From the NCBI GenBank assembly GCA_018398575.1, contig JAGTXZ010000009.1:1302001-1366000 (forward strand): a stretch of 64,000 bases of DNA, read 5' to 3'. Shown in pieces: positions 24,800-36,892 of this stretch (the stretch's first letter is position 1; each line of letters opens with the position of its first letter). This stretch comes from Ampelomyces quisqualis. Taxonomy: Eukaryota; Ascomycota; Dothideomycetes; Pleosporales; Phaeosphaeriaceae. Position numbers and translations under genes: made by a program. The notes beneath the pieces were generated by a model. It saw nothing but the letters and a program-made list of their open reading frames with translations. It had not been told where the DNA came from and searched no databases.

Positions 24800-26505
24800 T
24801 GTAATAATAGCGCTATATAGCCTATATAAATACTAATTAACTGTAGTGCAGAACTTAGTACAATTAATAAGAAAGTTGCTTTACTTAAGAACCTTTTTTA
24901 GATTAATAGCGTAGCGCTACTAACTATCTGCTTACCTAACTTAAGCATAGTGCCTAGCTTCTACGCTTATTAGACCTATCTAATAATAAAGGACAACTAA
25001 AGCGTTACTAAGTCCTTTACTACTATTCTATATAGAATTGCTAACGTAGCTTAACCTGTTATTTTAGAGTTACTAAGCCTAAAAGAAAAACGCGTTATTA
25101 TTAACTGCAAGTTAAAGTAGTAGTACTATAAGCTTAACACTAATATAATAAGAGTTAAGAACATAAAAACCTTTGCAGAATTTCTTTATAATAAGCTAAG
25201 CGTGTACGTAGTCTTAGTAAGTAGTCTATAATTCTCTTCTACTAAATACCTATTATAGCCTATTAAACTTAAAAGCTTTAAAAATATTGCAAATAGTAAC
25301 GCTGCTAACGCGCTGCTGTAGTACTATAGAAGCAACTACGCTATTAAGCTAAAAAAGAAAGCTACAGCTCTATATAGGCTGCTCTATAACCTTTTACTAA
25401 AGAAGCTAAGTATACTACGCGACTACTTAGTAACAGCGCAGAGCCTAGGCTAGATCTAAGAAAGCACAAGCCTAGCAGAGGCACCTATTCTATTTATGCC
25501 TAAAAAGAATAGAACGTTACGCCTTTACGTAGATTATTAAGGCCTTAATTAAGTTACTAAGAAGAATAGATTAGCTTTGCTTTTAATTAGAAAGACTATT
25601 AATTAGCTTAATAGATTAGTACAGTTTACTAAGCTTAATCTTAAGAACGTATATTACTATATTAGAATCTAGTAAAGTAATAAGTAGAAGATAGTGTTTT
25701 ATACATAATACAGCTACTTTAAATACATAGTTATGCCTTTTAAGCTAACTAACGCGCCTACTACGTTTTAGAAGTATATTAATAGAGCCTTAGCTTTATA
25801 TTTAGATATCTTTTGCGTTATCTATCTTAATAATATCTTAATCTTTTTTTAAAAAGAAAAGAATTATTAGAAACAGGTAAGAAAAGTACTTACTAAGCTA
25901 AGAGAATACAGTCTTTTTATTAACTTAAAGAAGTGTACGTTTACTACTAACTAAGTTAAGTTTCTAGGGTTTATTATGCGCCTTAATAGCGTTATAATAG
26001 ATCTAGAACAGGTTTGCGCAATTATTAATTAGCCTACGCTAATATCTTTTAAGGATATTTAAGTCTTCTTAGGCTTTGTAAACTTCTATTAACACTTTAT
26101 ATAAGGCTTTTCTATTATTATTAGCTCTATTATAGATCTTCTAAAGAGATTAGTTTAAGAAAAGAAGTCTAGTCCTTTTAACTAGCCTAACGCTGTAGAG
26201 AAAGCAAAGCGCTAGCTATATAACAGATTTATAACTATACCTATTCTGTAATACTATAACTATATACTCTTATCTAAGTTAGAAACTAATACTTCTATTT
26301 AAGAAGTAGCAGGCATCTTCTTTTAACTCTATGCAAATAGGAACTAGCACCCTATAGCCTTTTAGTTAAGAAAGCTTTTTCTTATAAAAAGAAACTACTA
26401 TATATATAACCTAGAGCTTCTTACTATTATTATAGTAGTGTAGCACTAGTGTTACTATATTAAAGAGCTAGCAATTTAGTTAGAAATATAAACAGACTAT
26501 AATAA
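24800..26505 (+). pseudogene. Gypsy-2a pol, first part: protease, RT, RNase H
   Basis: Protease active-site region near 24834-24860 reads INCSAELSTIN, where an Asp-Ser/Thr/Cys-Gly-Ala motif is expected. RT starts at about 25440. LRLYVDY-GLNQVTKKNRLALPLI lies near 25520-25590, YIVMPFKLTNAPTTF near 25735, and the catalytic box near 25821-25838 reads YLNN instead of YLDD. The connection segment FLGFVNFYQHF is near 26070, and early RNase H (ATNTSI... and ANRN-HPIAF) is at 26285-26365. It ends in mid-domain at the insertion site of copy 2b. The remainder is at 62376-64000. Confidence 0.85.
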
Positions 26506-26787
26506 TATAAGAGGTTTGTATAGCAGCAAAGTTACAAGATAATAATAGTAGTATAGGTAGAAGTAAGTTAATTCTTACTCTGCAGCTTTAGTGCAGAACT
26601 GCTCTTTTGTAGATATAACTAGACGCGTGTCTTTACAACTAGAATATACTAAGTCTACGCTAGCGTAGTGCTATTAAGACGCTAGGGCAGCTGTGTATAT
26701 TCTATATATATAACAGCTAAGGTAGTATTATAGTAGTGTAGGCGTATTACTGCGCAACTAATAGCTCTACGCTGTAGTATTCTTATA
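26506..26787 (-). repeat. 3' LTR of Gypsy-2b
   Basis: 282 bp, TATAAGAGGTTTG to GTAGTATTCTTATA. It has the same length as its partner at 62089-62370 and differs from it mostly by transitions. Confidence 0.92.
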
Positions 26788-26975
26788 ATTATTCTTTTTT
26801 CTTTAGAATTGCTGTTCTAGTAATTTAATAACATTAGGTTTATTAGCGCGTACCTAATATTATTATTGTAGAGCTGTTTGCTATAAGGCTGTTATTATAC
26901 TAAGACTAAAACTCTAGGTAAATCTAAGAGGTAGCTAGTAGCTATAGTAATAGTAGAAATATAGCAAAACTTTGT

Positions 26976-28150
26976 GTGCGTAATCTCTTCTATTCTTTTA
27001 GTAACAACTGCATTATTCTGCTACTATACTATCTACTAGCTCTACGCTATTACAACTCTATTACACCTATATTAATTATTATAAGCACTACGCCTACTCT
27101 ACCTACTACCTCTACTATCTCTATAAGTAGTGTAACGCTAGCGTTGCAACGTTACTAACCTAGCGCTTAGGCTACGCCTATTGCCTGCTATAGTAGTGTC
27201 CCTAATATTAAGCTAGCTAAGCTAGTTTACCTGCGCTGCGCTAAGAGTCTAAAGATTAATAGTACTTTATATAACTATGTCTCTAGTAGCCTATAGTACA
27301 ATAGGTACGCCTATAAGAAGAAGTTCTATACTCTAGTACTACTAAGTTTTATTAAGAGCTAGAATACTCTATACTAGTAGTAGCAGCGCTTTGCTACTAA
27401 TAAGGCTAGAGTAGACTTAGATATTAACGCGTAAGAGATAGCGTTGCGCTAGTAAACTACCTTAGTAAAGCTTTTCCTTTATAAGAAGGTAAAGTTTAGA
27501 AGTTGCTATTAGCCTAAAAGTAATAAGATTTAGATCCTGTAGGTTAAGGTAACTAACTACCTTTTTACTACAGTAGAAGGTATTCTTAATCTTCTATAGG
27601 CCTAAGTAAGTTATTTTTTCTTATTTCTTGCAGTTACTGCGCTATTATTCTAATATTATCTAGGCTAATCTACTACTACTTAGCAAGGCTAACGCGTAGT
27701 CTAACTCTAACCTTAATTTAGAAAAGGCTACTAGTAACTAGGGCTCTAATTCTAAAAGGTGTAAGAAGTAGAAGAAGAAGAGAGATAAAACTCCTTCTTC
27801 TTAGAGCTCTACTTCTACACTCTCTCTCTTTAAAAGAAAGGGTAAAGCTAAGGGCAAGGCTAAGAGTAAGGCTAAGGCTAAGGCTAAGGCCTCTAAGAAA
27901 CGCCTAGCTAAGTCCTAGCTATCTAGGCAGCTTCTTTTTAAGCGCTCTACTACTAAGGGTAAGCTAAAGCGCTCTTAACGCGCTACTACTACACTATTAA
28001 CTTACAAGCTAGTAGGTAATCTAGGTAAAGCTACTATAGAAAGGTAGAAAGGTGTAGGAGAGGTTAAGAAGGAAGATAAAAAGAGTAGTAGAGACAAGTT
28101 TTCTATCCCTAAAAACCTAGATAACAAGAACTTCTTAAAGTAAGCTAGCG
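26976..28150 (+). pseudogene. Antisense frame in Gypsy-2b 3' region (unknown protein)
   Basis: A long frame opposite to the Gypsy-2b genes, between LTR and chromodomain. From 26976 to about 27650 one frame is broken only by TAG/TAA, in places where Gln, Trp or Arg codons could have been. It begins with a Ser/Thr/Pro-rich part (ISTTPTLPTTSTISISS) and continues with YNYVSS and KKKFYTLVLLSFIKS, then NKARVDLDINA, KLFLYKKVKFRSCY and VTNYLFTTVEGILNLL. A second segment, one frame over (about 27690-28140), is very basic: FKRKGKAKGKAKSKAKAKA and then KKRLAKS. The same region exists in Gypsy-2d (19850-20990). I do not recognise it. It could be an antisense accessory gene or a captured host sequence. 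Confidence 0.55.
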
Positions 28151-28259
28151 CTTATGCCTAGTTACGCTACTTAAGTACTAGCGTTGCGCTGCTAAGGCGC
28201 CTAGTTTTTTCTTTTTTCTTTTTTTTTTCTTTGTTTTTCCTTTTGTTTTTTCTGTATAT

Positions 28260-31200
28260 TAATTTGTAATAATAATTAATCTTCTCTCTAGTTATACTTT
28301 TCTATAAGTAATTTGTCTATATCTTTTTAATTAACCTACTTGTTATATTCTAGTAGCTAGCCTTTCTATTTAACTAGGTAATTTACTAAACGTCTATTAC
28401 ACTACTTTACTAGGACAGCTTTAACCTTATAGCGTTACTCTAGCTTATTACTATTGTCTAGGTTAATAGGCCTAGGTAGAGTTAATTCTTCTCTCTTTCT
28501 TAGCACAAACAGCTAGAGTAAGGACGTATAGAATATAGAGTAGACCTTTATATATAATAGAAGTAAGATTTTAAACGCTTGTAAGCCAATTTGCGCATCT
28601 ACTAGAAAAGAGCCTATCTAGCGCAGTAATAGCTTTTTGCTAGCGCTGCGTAAGCGTAGATGCTTTGTTAATAAGAAAATTATATCCTCTAGCTTAAACC
28701 TTTAGAGCCTGTACTTCTTATTATAGTATTGTTCTTAGTATTGTAAACTTTTATTTTAGTAATTAGCTAAAGCGTCTTAAGTTTACATAAGCTTCTGCAA
28801 CCTTTTCTTAATGCTAAGAACTTTAGTAGGCGCTGTTAGCTCGCAGTTAAGGCGCAGGTAGAACCTATAGTAGGCAAAGAATAGAGATACTCTTAATGTA
28901 GCCTATCTAGCATTATTATATATAAACTCTGCTAGTAACAGAAGGTATACCTAATTATCTAGCTAATTGCCTATAAAGGCTCTTAAGTATTGCTCTAGAG
29001 TTTAATTTTAACGTTCTATTTAGCTATCTATCTGTAGATAGAAAGTAGTGCTAAGCTAGCGCTTTACCTTTACTACAAAGTAGAAGTCTACCTAAAACTA
29101 AGAAGTAAAGACACTTCTTCTATCTAATACAATACCTTTAGGCAAGCCAAAGAATTATATAACGTGTTCTAAGAACAGATCTGCTAATTATAAGGCAGTA
29201 ACTATTTTTTGTGTAAGAGTATACTTAGCTATTTTTGTATACCTATTAACTATAACAAGTATTGCGTTATACATAACGCTGTAGCGCTTAGCAGGTAGTA
29301 GGCCTATAACAAAATCTATTGTAATTTCTTGCTATAGTCTCTAAGGTTAGAAGAGCGCGTTTAATACACTAGTAGGGCACTACTTAAGTAACTTTGTGCC
29401 TTAGCACACTAAGTAAAAGTTAATATACTCCTTAAGCTCTTTCTTAAGCCTAGGCTAATAGTAGTATTAGGCTACAAGCTTAAGCGTTTTAGCCTACCTA
29501 AAATAGCTAGCAAGTAGATTGTTATAATACAGCTTAAGGAGCTTAGCTTTAAGAGCTAGCTCTAGTAGAATATACAATTAGTCCTTAAACTAAAGGCTGC
29601 CTAAAGCGTTAAGCTTCTAGTACCTTAGGCGTTTACTATTACCTTAATAGGCAGACGCTAGAGATTTAACGTCCTTGCGTATTATAACTACTTCTAGGTT
29701 ATTCTGTTATACTTGTACACAGATTTTAAAGAAAGACTTAGAGAGTTCCTTATAAGCTAACCTCTCTAAGGCTAGAGCTCTTGCTTATAACTGCGTAACC
29801 CTTTAGGCTATTACTAGTCTACTCTTAGGAATCTCTTAATTAGGGCTATAGCTTCTAGCTATCGCCTTAACGCTGTGCGTTAGGCTTTATAACTATATAA
29901 CCCTTTAGGCTATTACTAGTCTACTCTTAGGAATCTCTTAATTAGAGCTATAGCTTCTAGCTATTGCCTTAATGCTGTACGTTAGGCTTTATAACTGCGT
30001 AACCCTATAGGTTATTACTAGTCTACTCTTAGGGTTCTCCTAATTAGGGCTATAGCTTGTAGCTGTTACCTTAACGCTATACGCTAGGCTTATAGAAACA
30101 TCTTTATTAAGATATAGAGTGCCCACTTGCTATTAAGCTATTATCTAGCTTTTTACTAACGCTAGCTTCTTACTAGGTAGCTTAGCTTAGGTTTCTACTA
30201 GCTGCAACTTCTTTTGCAGTGCTAGCAACATATCTAATAGTTAAATATCTAGCGTGTTGCTGTTATCTATAGGTTGCCTTAAAGGCCTATCTGCAGGATT
30301 TGTCTTTCTAGACTAATACTTAATCTTAAAGTTATAAGCAGCTAGCTTTATTGCCTAGCTAGCCTATCTCTTAGATAAGGTTAATATGCCTATAAAGCTG
30401 CGTAGGTTGTTATAGTCTGTCTATATTTCTAACTAAACTACTAGCCTCTTAACATAGTAACGCTAGTGCTACACTACTATAACAATAGTAAGGAGCTCTA
30501 GGTTGTATATATAGTAGTTCCTTTCTACAAGTAAGAGCTTCCTTAACTAAAAGGCTATAGAGTGCTAGTTGCTATCTGCATAGAGTTAGGAGAAGATACC
30601 TACTACTCTCTAAATAGAAGTATTAGTTTCTAACTTAGATAAGAGTGTATAATTATAGTGCTGTAGAACAGGCGTAGTTACAAACCTGTTGCATAGCTAG
30701 TACTTTACTTTCTCTATAGTATTAGGCTAGTTAAAAGAACTAGACTTCTTCCCTTAAACTAATCCTTTTAAGAGATTAGTAATTAGGCTAATAATAATAA
30801 AGAAACTCTATATAAAGTGTTAATAGAAGTTTGCAAAGCCTAAAAAAACTTAAACATTCTTAAAGAACGTTAGCGTAGGCTAATTAATAACTGCGCAAAC
30901 CTGTTCTAGATCTATTATAACGCTGTTAAGGCGTATAATAAACCTTAGGAACTTAACTTAGTTAGTAGCAAAGGTACACTTTTTTAAGTTAACAAAAAGA
31001 CTATATTCTCTTAGCTTAGCAAGTACTTTTCTTACCTGTTTCTAATAATTCTTCCCCTTTTAAGAAAAGATTAGAATATTATTAAGATAGATAACGCAAA
31101 AGATATCTAAATACAAGGCTAAGGCTCTATTAATATACCTCTAGAACGTAGCAGGCGCGTTAGTTAGCCTAAAGGGTATAACTATGTACTTAAAGTAGCT

Positions 31201-31658
31201 GTATTGCGTACAAAATGCTATCTTCTACTTATTACCTTACTAGATCCTAATCTAGTAATACGCATTCTTAAGATTAAGCTTAGTAAACTTTACTAATCTA
31301 TAGAGCTAATTAAGAGTTTCTCTAATTAAGAGAAGAGCTAGTCTATTCTTCTTAGTAACTTAATTAAGGCCTTAATAATCTACGCAAAGGCGTAGCATTC
31401 TATCTTTTTTAGAAACAAATAGAATAAGTACTTCTATAGGGCTTGTGCTTTCTTAGATCTAGCCTAGGCTCTGCGCTATTACTAAGTAGTTGCGCAGTAT
31501 ACTTAGCTTCTTTAGTAAGGAGTTATAGAGCAGCCTATATAGAGCTATAGTTTCTTTTTCTAACTTAATAGTGTAGTTGCCTCTATAGTGCTGCAGCAGC
31601 GTGTTAGCAGCCTAAGCGTTACTATTTACAATGTCTTTAAAATCCTTAAGTTTAATAG
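28260..31658 (-). pseudogene. Gypsy-2b pol: RT, RNase H, integrase, chromodomain
   Basis: Read on the minus strand from 31658. It starts just upstream of RT; the RT catalytic box (YLNNI in place of YLDDI) lies at about 31085-31110. RNase H covers about 30770-30330, and a 34-residue in-frame repeat present three times is at 29797-30096. The integrase zinc-binding and core regions run from about 29650 to 28700, and the chromodomain is at about 28470-28270. The domain order is that of chromoviruses. Stops are mainly TAG/TAA. The upstream part of the same gene is at 60411 and beyond, separated by the large DNA element. Confidence 0.85.
29797..30096 (-). repeat. 102-bp in-frame tandem repeat in Gypsy-2b pol, three units
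   Basis: Units start at 29797, 29899 and about 30001, a constant period of 102 bp (34 codons). On the minus strand each unit has the form SLTHSVK...YSPN...SKSRLVI...RV. The repeat lies between RNase H and the integrase zinc-binding region. Copy 2a has two units at 62692-62895. Confidence 0.85.
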
Positions 31659-31720
31659 TGTTAGGAAAACACAACGTTAGTAACATCTGCAACATTAGTA
31701 ACACTGTTAACATAACTATA
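31659..31720 (+). repeat. Left terminus with 9-bp subterminal repeats
   Basis: The TGTTAGGAAAA terminus is followed by a series of AGTAACA / TGCAACA / AGTAACA / GTTAACA words spaced 9 bp apart. Such subterminal repeats are the usual transposase-binding sites of CACTA-like elements; that role is inferred here. MITE copies 1 to 3 carry the same words at their left ends. Confidence 0.8.
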
Positions 31721-31749
31721 CTACTAGCTACCAGATAGTTTTTAACTGT

Positions 31750-34700
31750 GCTCTACTATACTAAGTAATAATAGTAATGCCTAGTATACTATTATTAGCT
31801 GCCTAGCTTATAGAACCCTTTTGCAAAATAGTTTATAGTTCTTATATTTAATATAGCTTTGCACTGTCTATACAACTGTGTTGCTAGTTAGCAGCCTATC
31901 CTTAACTATACCTAACTATAGTTTAAGTCTAAGGCAATTTCTTTAATAGCGCTATTACTTAGTTTAGGTTTTGCTGCAAATCTACACTATCCTTGCGCTT
32001 TAAATTAATTTTGCGTTACGTCTATATATATACTTCTTTTACAATACTTTTTGTATTCTTATACTTCTAGAACTAGGCTACGTATCTACTTAAGCGTTTT
32101 TTATCCTACAGCTTTGCACAGTAGTGTACTGTACTCTGCAGTTCTACTGCTTAATTTACCTAATTTACACTAGCCTCTTAAGCTTTATAGAGATTTCCTT
32201 GTTACAATCTTACTTAATCTCTCCTTCTTCTGTTGTTATACCTTGTAGACTACTATGCAATAATGTCTTTACGTTCTACTTCTTTAGAACTTTTGTTTCT
32301 AGATTACTTTCTAGGTTGTACAGAATAATGCCCTTACACACGTTTGCTAGCTAGCCTAGTTAATATACCCTAAACATAAATTAGTCTTAGGTGCTCTGTT
32401 TGTCTTAAGGCTTTACAATTATAACCTTATTTGCCTTAATTAGCGTAATAGCTTCTGCAAACGCTATTAACGCTACTAAAATAAATATTAAGTCTAGGTC
32501 CTTCTATTTTGCTAACACAGCGTCTATTTTAGACTTTAGCATTCCTCCTCTTAGTAGAAGAACTACATCTTTGCCAAATTTTTTTTAAAGCTCTATCTAG
32601 AGCACTAGTTGCATACATAGTTTGTATAAGCTAATAAGGATTTTAGCCTAAACGTTGCGTAGTACTATTTTATTATCTGCTAGGCCTCTCTAATTAAGAT
32701 TAGGTCTAGTTTTAATATAGGTCCTCTTAGCCTTTAGCTTAATTGCCTTGTACTTTGCACTATATGCAAGTAGTAAGTTAAGGTTATTAGTAAATATTTC
32801 TTTGTCTAGCTACTAGAAGTGCTGTTAGATATACGTTAATGTAAACTGCTTAGTTTTCTTACTTTCTTTACTTTTAAACAGCGCAGCCTTAAGCTAGGCT
32901 AGTATTAGAAATGTTGCAATGCTTTGTATCTTAGCGCAGTTAAATATGTATACGCTCTTAGCTTTTGCGCTGTTTAGCTCTTCTTGTTGTAGCACTATTT
33001 TACATCTTATTATTGCGTTAGCTATAAGCAATTAGAAGTTATCTGTTTAGCATAGCTAGTAGAACGTTAGGAAGTTGCTCTTAATGCCTAAAATCTTCTA
33101 GCTCTATAAGTCTTGCGTAACTAGAGTTTAACGCAGTATAAACCTTGCTGTAATCTTCTCTTCTAACGCTATAAGCGCTATGTACTTAGGAGAATTAAGC
33201 ACGTTTTTAACTTCTTCTTGTACCTTAGATAAGCAGGTGTTCTAGCCCTTTGCTATAACTAGGCCTAATATTTTTCTTGTCTCTCTTGTATCTACAATTT
33301 TCTTAATGCTTGCGTACACAGAGTTAGCAGCAGTAAACAGTTTAGAACTGTCTATATTATCTTTCTTGCCTGTAAAATAGTGCTAGTTTAAGAAGTTCTT
33401 ATTATTTTACAGTTTGCTAAGCGCTAGGGAGATAAAAATAAGTATCTTGTAGAGACTCTTCTCTATTAGTGTACCTAAGAGAGCCTAGGCCTTCTACTAA
33501 TAACTATAGTTCTTAACTTAAATAGTCTTGTACAAGTTACCTATAATAGTATTCTTAGATTTATAGTTATAGAACTTGTTAAAGATAATACGTCTCTATA
33601 TTACTACATAGCTAGGAATATTAAAGGCGTCTATTGTGCTTACTTTGCTACCTTTTAATAATATTTTGTGTGTAGTTATAAGTCTTATAGTTTAGTATTT
33701 ATTAAGCACGCGTTTTACTAATGTTGTGTAGCTGCATACAATTATAAATTGGCTAGCAGATAGTGCTAGACAGTGCGCAGTTGCACTTAAGTAGACTTTT
33801 AGCATGTAGCGTTCTTAGATGTACTACAGAACTATTTCTATATACTTCTTACTATCCTTTGTAAATTTGCGCAGTAGAACGTTTTAGTTAAACGCTGCAA
33901 GGTGCTGTTTAACTTGCAGATTAATTCTTATCTCTATTTCTTTGTCTGCTGTTAGTGCGCCTATACTCTGTAGGGGGGTATTGTCTATAAAGTAGATATA
34001 GAGCGTAAAGAAGTCTTTTAGGTTGCACTATTTAGATTTGCAGAGGCCTATAGTAATAATTTTAGCCTTCTATACAGCTAGTGCGTAGCCCTATCTGCTT
34101 ACTATAGATACTGCTAACTATAGCTCTTCTAGTATTAAAGGGTTTTTTTTGCATGTATATAAGAATGTCTATTAGTCTGTTATAGGGCACTGTTCTTAAC
34201 TGTTGTCTTTAGCTCTATGTTAACTAGTTTTATTCTTTAATTAGTCTTCTTGCACTTTAGTCTAGTTCTTAAAGTGCGTATGCCCTATAATTATTATAAG
34301 TACAGCTAATCTTGTTTTCTTTATACCTATTATGTTCCTAAATATGCTGCTATTGTCTAAAGATAGCTCTTTTTTGTAAAGTATGTAGGCTTCTATTAGT
34401 TAGTATGCTGTAAATAGGACTGTTAGTCTCTATAATAAATGTAGTATTATAGGCGCGTTATCCTTAAAGTCTTCTAGTAGAGATCTAAAGAAGTTAGCTG
34501 CTTTCTGCTATTTGTCCTCTTAGTAGTGTTCTATTACTACTCTAATTTAAGCTTGCAGTTTATCTACTGTTCTGTCTTATGTATTAGTTACGTAAATTGT
34601 AGTTATAGGCTCTCTATAGTGTACTTACCTTACGTTTAGTAGGGCTTAGAGCTATAGCCTTTCTTCTAACGCAAGTTGTTTTGCTAACTAGAGCTCTTTA

Positions 34701-35200
34701 TCCTTATCTCTATTACCTTTATTACACTCTTCTTATTCTTCTTTGCTACTAGAGTAAGCATCTTCCTCTAGCAACCTCTGTTATTTCTCTATAGCACTTT
34801 TGCGTTTCTGTCTAAGTATAGTAATTAGCGTAAATATTGCGTTGTTTTGTGTTTGCGCAGCATCTTTATTTTTACTTTCTTCTACTTTCTTTGTAGTGCT
34901 GTTGTTCTGCTTCTCTAGGCGCTTAATTTTAGTAGTTAGAGTCTTAATGCGTATGTCTAGGCTATTATTCTTCTTCTTCTTGCCCCTGCTCTGTCTGTTA
35001 GAGCGTTTGCTACTATTTGCTTTAGGTCCTATTAATAGTTTGTAGGCTAGGTCTGCTAGTGCTCTTATTATTTTTTGTTGTTTATAGTTATTATCTTTAG
35101 TGTTATTGTTAAGCTCTAAGCAGAGGCGCTTTTGCCTCTTGTCTCTAGTAGCACCTACTAGGTTTATAATATTACTGTTGCTGCCTAAAGTAAAGTGCAC
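31750..35200 (-). pseudogene. Gene X of the large element (unknown function)
   Basis: The best-preserved part is a 139-codon open frame at 34781-35200 (GTG is the first codon of that frame; the true start is uncertain). It contains NIINLVGATRDKRQ, a very basic run (SRGKKKKNN) and a Lys/Glu-rich stretch likely to form a coiled coil. The same frame goes on into an acidic LLEEDAYSSS-like and DKELQLAKQLALEE-like segment near 34690-34780. Downstream I can follow AANFFRS-LEDFKDNAP near 34480, CNLKDFFTLYIYFIDN near 33980, NKFYNYKSKNTIIGNLYKTI near 33540 and FGKDVVLLLRGGMLKSK near 32540. TAG/TAA codons break it. I do not recognise the family, and no tyrosine-recombinase or DDE signature is evident. 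Open frames on the plus strand at 32124-32354 and 34800-35045 are antisense shadows. Confidence 0.6.
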
Positions 35201-35580
35201 TATATTATATAGTTAGCTGTTGTTATTTGTATACTGTTCTAAGTTGTATTACTACTAGGCTTAACTTTGTCTTATACTAGGGTCTAGTATTTGATTGCAA
35301 CGCCCTTAAGGCTTCTTATCTTAACGTGTAAGTTAACAGTTGCAGCTAGATTATTATTATTAGTAATTAGGCGCAGCGCTAACGCGTTAAATATCTTTAA
35401 AGTTCTAACTATATACTAGTCTATAAATTTTAGTTGTAACAGGTGTTTAACAAGTGCACTACATTTAAGATGTTATAGCTTTATCTTAAAGTTACTGTCT
35501 TTAAGCTGCTGTTAACGTGCAGCTGTTATTAGCCTTAAAAGTAGAAAGGTCTAGGCAGTTTAACAATGTACGCTGTCTAT
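35201..35580 (-). other. Upstream region of gene X
   Basis: Conserved between this copy and the fragment at 15830-16200, up to GTCTATAAT. Its conservation with the gene suggests a leader or promoter region; no motif stands out. Confidence 0.4.
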
Positions 35581-36550
35581 AATATAGACATTAACGTTGT
35601 TAAGTAACAGTTTGGTTGTTATTATAGTAAGGCCTATTAGCTAGGTTACTAAAGTAGTAGAAGAACTTAAGACTACTAATACTAACTGCGTGCGTTCTAG
35701 TTCTAAGTTTATAGGCGTTAGCTATCTTTCTATGTGTTTAGCTTTAACTTTGTTACTGTAGTCTTAAATTTCTAAGATTATCTTCTTTTATACAGCGCTA
35801 GCTGTTACCTTGTAGAATTCTCTTAGTATACTACTGTTAGTTAGTTAGAAGCATGCAGTATACTTAAGCTATTTATCTGTTGTTAGGCTGCGCATTGTCT
35901 TTAGGTAGTTAGCCTATAGGTGTGCCTGTTTAATCTTGTTATATGTGTTCTTGTGCTAGATAAAATCTGTTATCTCTTTAACCTATATGCGCTAGTCTGC
36001 TATATTAATATTATAGCCTATTCTTACAATTACCTGCAATACGTTATTAGTAGTTATTGTCTTTATATTGCTTATATACTATTTATTTAATTAAGGTAGC
36101 TGCTACTTGTACTTGTTATTGCAATCCTATAACGCGCGCATTGTATAATATATTACGCGTAACAGTTAAGAATAGTATAGGCAGGTGCAAGAATAGTAGA
36201 ATAGCTACAGCTTAGTTAGCGTGTGTAGGTGTGCTTATATTATATGCTTACTTGTAATAGTGTTATAATATATAGCGTAGTATAGTAAACGTAACGTAGA
36301 AAATTACGTGTATTTGCGTTACAGCACTATTATTGTTATTATATAGTTATAGTGTGTTTGTAGTAGCAACGTAGTATTATATAGTTATAGTAGTAGGTTA
36401 AATTATAGGTGTAGGTAAAAGTAAGTAGAGTTTTGTCTTAGCATTGTATAGCCTTTTACCTAGCGCTAACGCGTTGTATTGTATCTTTAAGGTAAGTAAA
36501 GGTGTATTCTAAAGGAGCGCCTCTTACTGCGTGTTATTCTTAGTGCAGTA
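35581..36550. other. Region between gene X and pogo relic
   Basis: On the minus strand between about 36050 and 35640 a Gln/Arg-rich frame with only TAA/TAG breaks can be followed (for example LNRHTYRLTT and INSLSILHASN). It may be a decayed gene, but I cannot assign it. Plus-strand GTAGTATTATATAGTTATAGT occurs about 36370-36390, with a related copy just upstream. The last 20 bases form a CAGTACTG-type palindrome. Confidence 0.35.
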
Positions 36551-36892
36551 CTGTACAGTACTGTATAGCACTGTGTAGCACTAAGTAAAATTCTTACTTT
36601 CTAGTTTTTTGTATTATAGTGTAGGCAACTTACCTCTTGTATATTATAGTAGTAGCACTCTCTTTAGTCTAGCAAGTAAACTTAGCTAAACCTACTAGTG
36701 CTATTGTAGTAGACAGGTCTACTGTACAGTACTATAGGACACTATATAGCACTAAGTAAAATTCTTACCTTCTATGTTTTTGCATTATAATGTAGGTAAC
36801 TTACCTCTTATATATTGTGTTAGTAGCACTCTCTTTAGTCTAGCAGGTAAACTTAGCTAAACCTACTAGTGCTATTATAGTAGATAAGTTAC
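36551..36892 (+). repeat. 171-bp direct repeat, two units
   Basis: Units 36551-36721 and 36722-36892 are highly similar. Each starts with a GTACAGTACT-like palindromic run, followed by AGCACTAAGTAAAATTCTTAC and ending near GCTATTGTAGTAGA. Noncoding. Confidence 0.85.

Larger units (their letters stand above)
23298..26505 (+). mobile_element. Gypsy-2a, 5' part (continues at 62371)
   Basis: 5' LTR, gag, protease, RT and the first part of RNase H of a Ty3/Gypsy element. The sequence stops at CAGACTATAATAA and resumes at 62371 with AATAACCTACACAGC. The uninterrupted order is shown by the minus-strand copy at about 30385-30430. Copy 2b is inserted between. The element runs off the right end of the window. 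Confidence 0.9.

Noticed and set aside
27830..27960. Histone-like or linker-histone gene from the KAKGKAKSKAKA segment
   Set aside because: The basic tract is short and repetitive, lies within a Gypsy-2 3' region and lacks any globular histone domain. It is described only as part of the antisense frame.
32124..32354. 76-codon open frame on the plus strand
   Set aside because: Lies antisense within the C-terminal half of gene X and shows no independent support.
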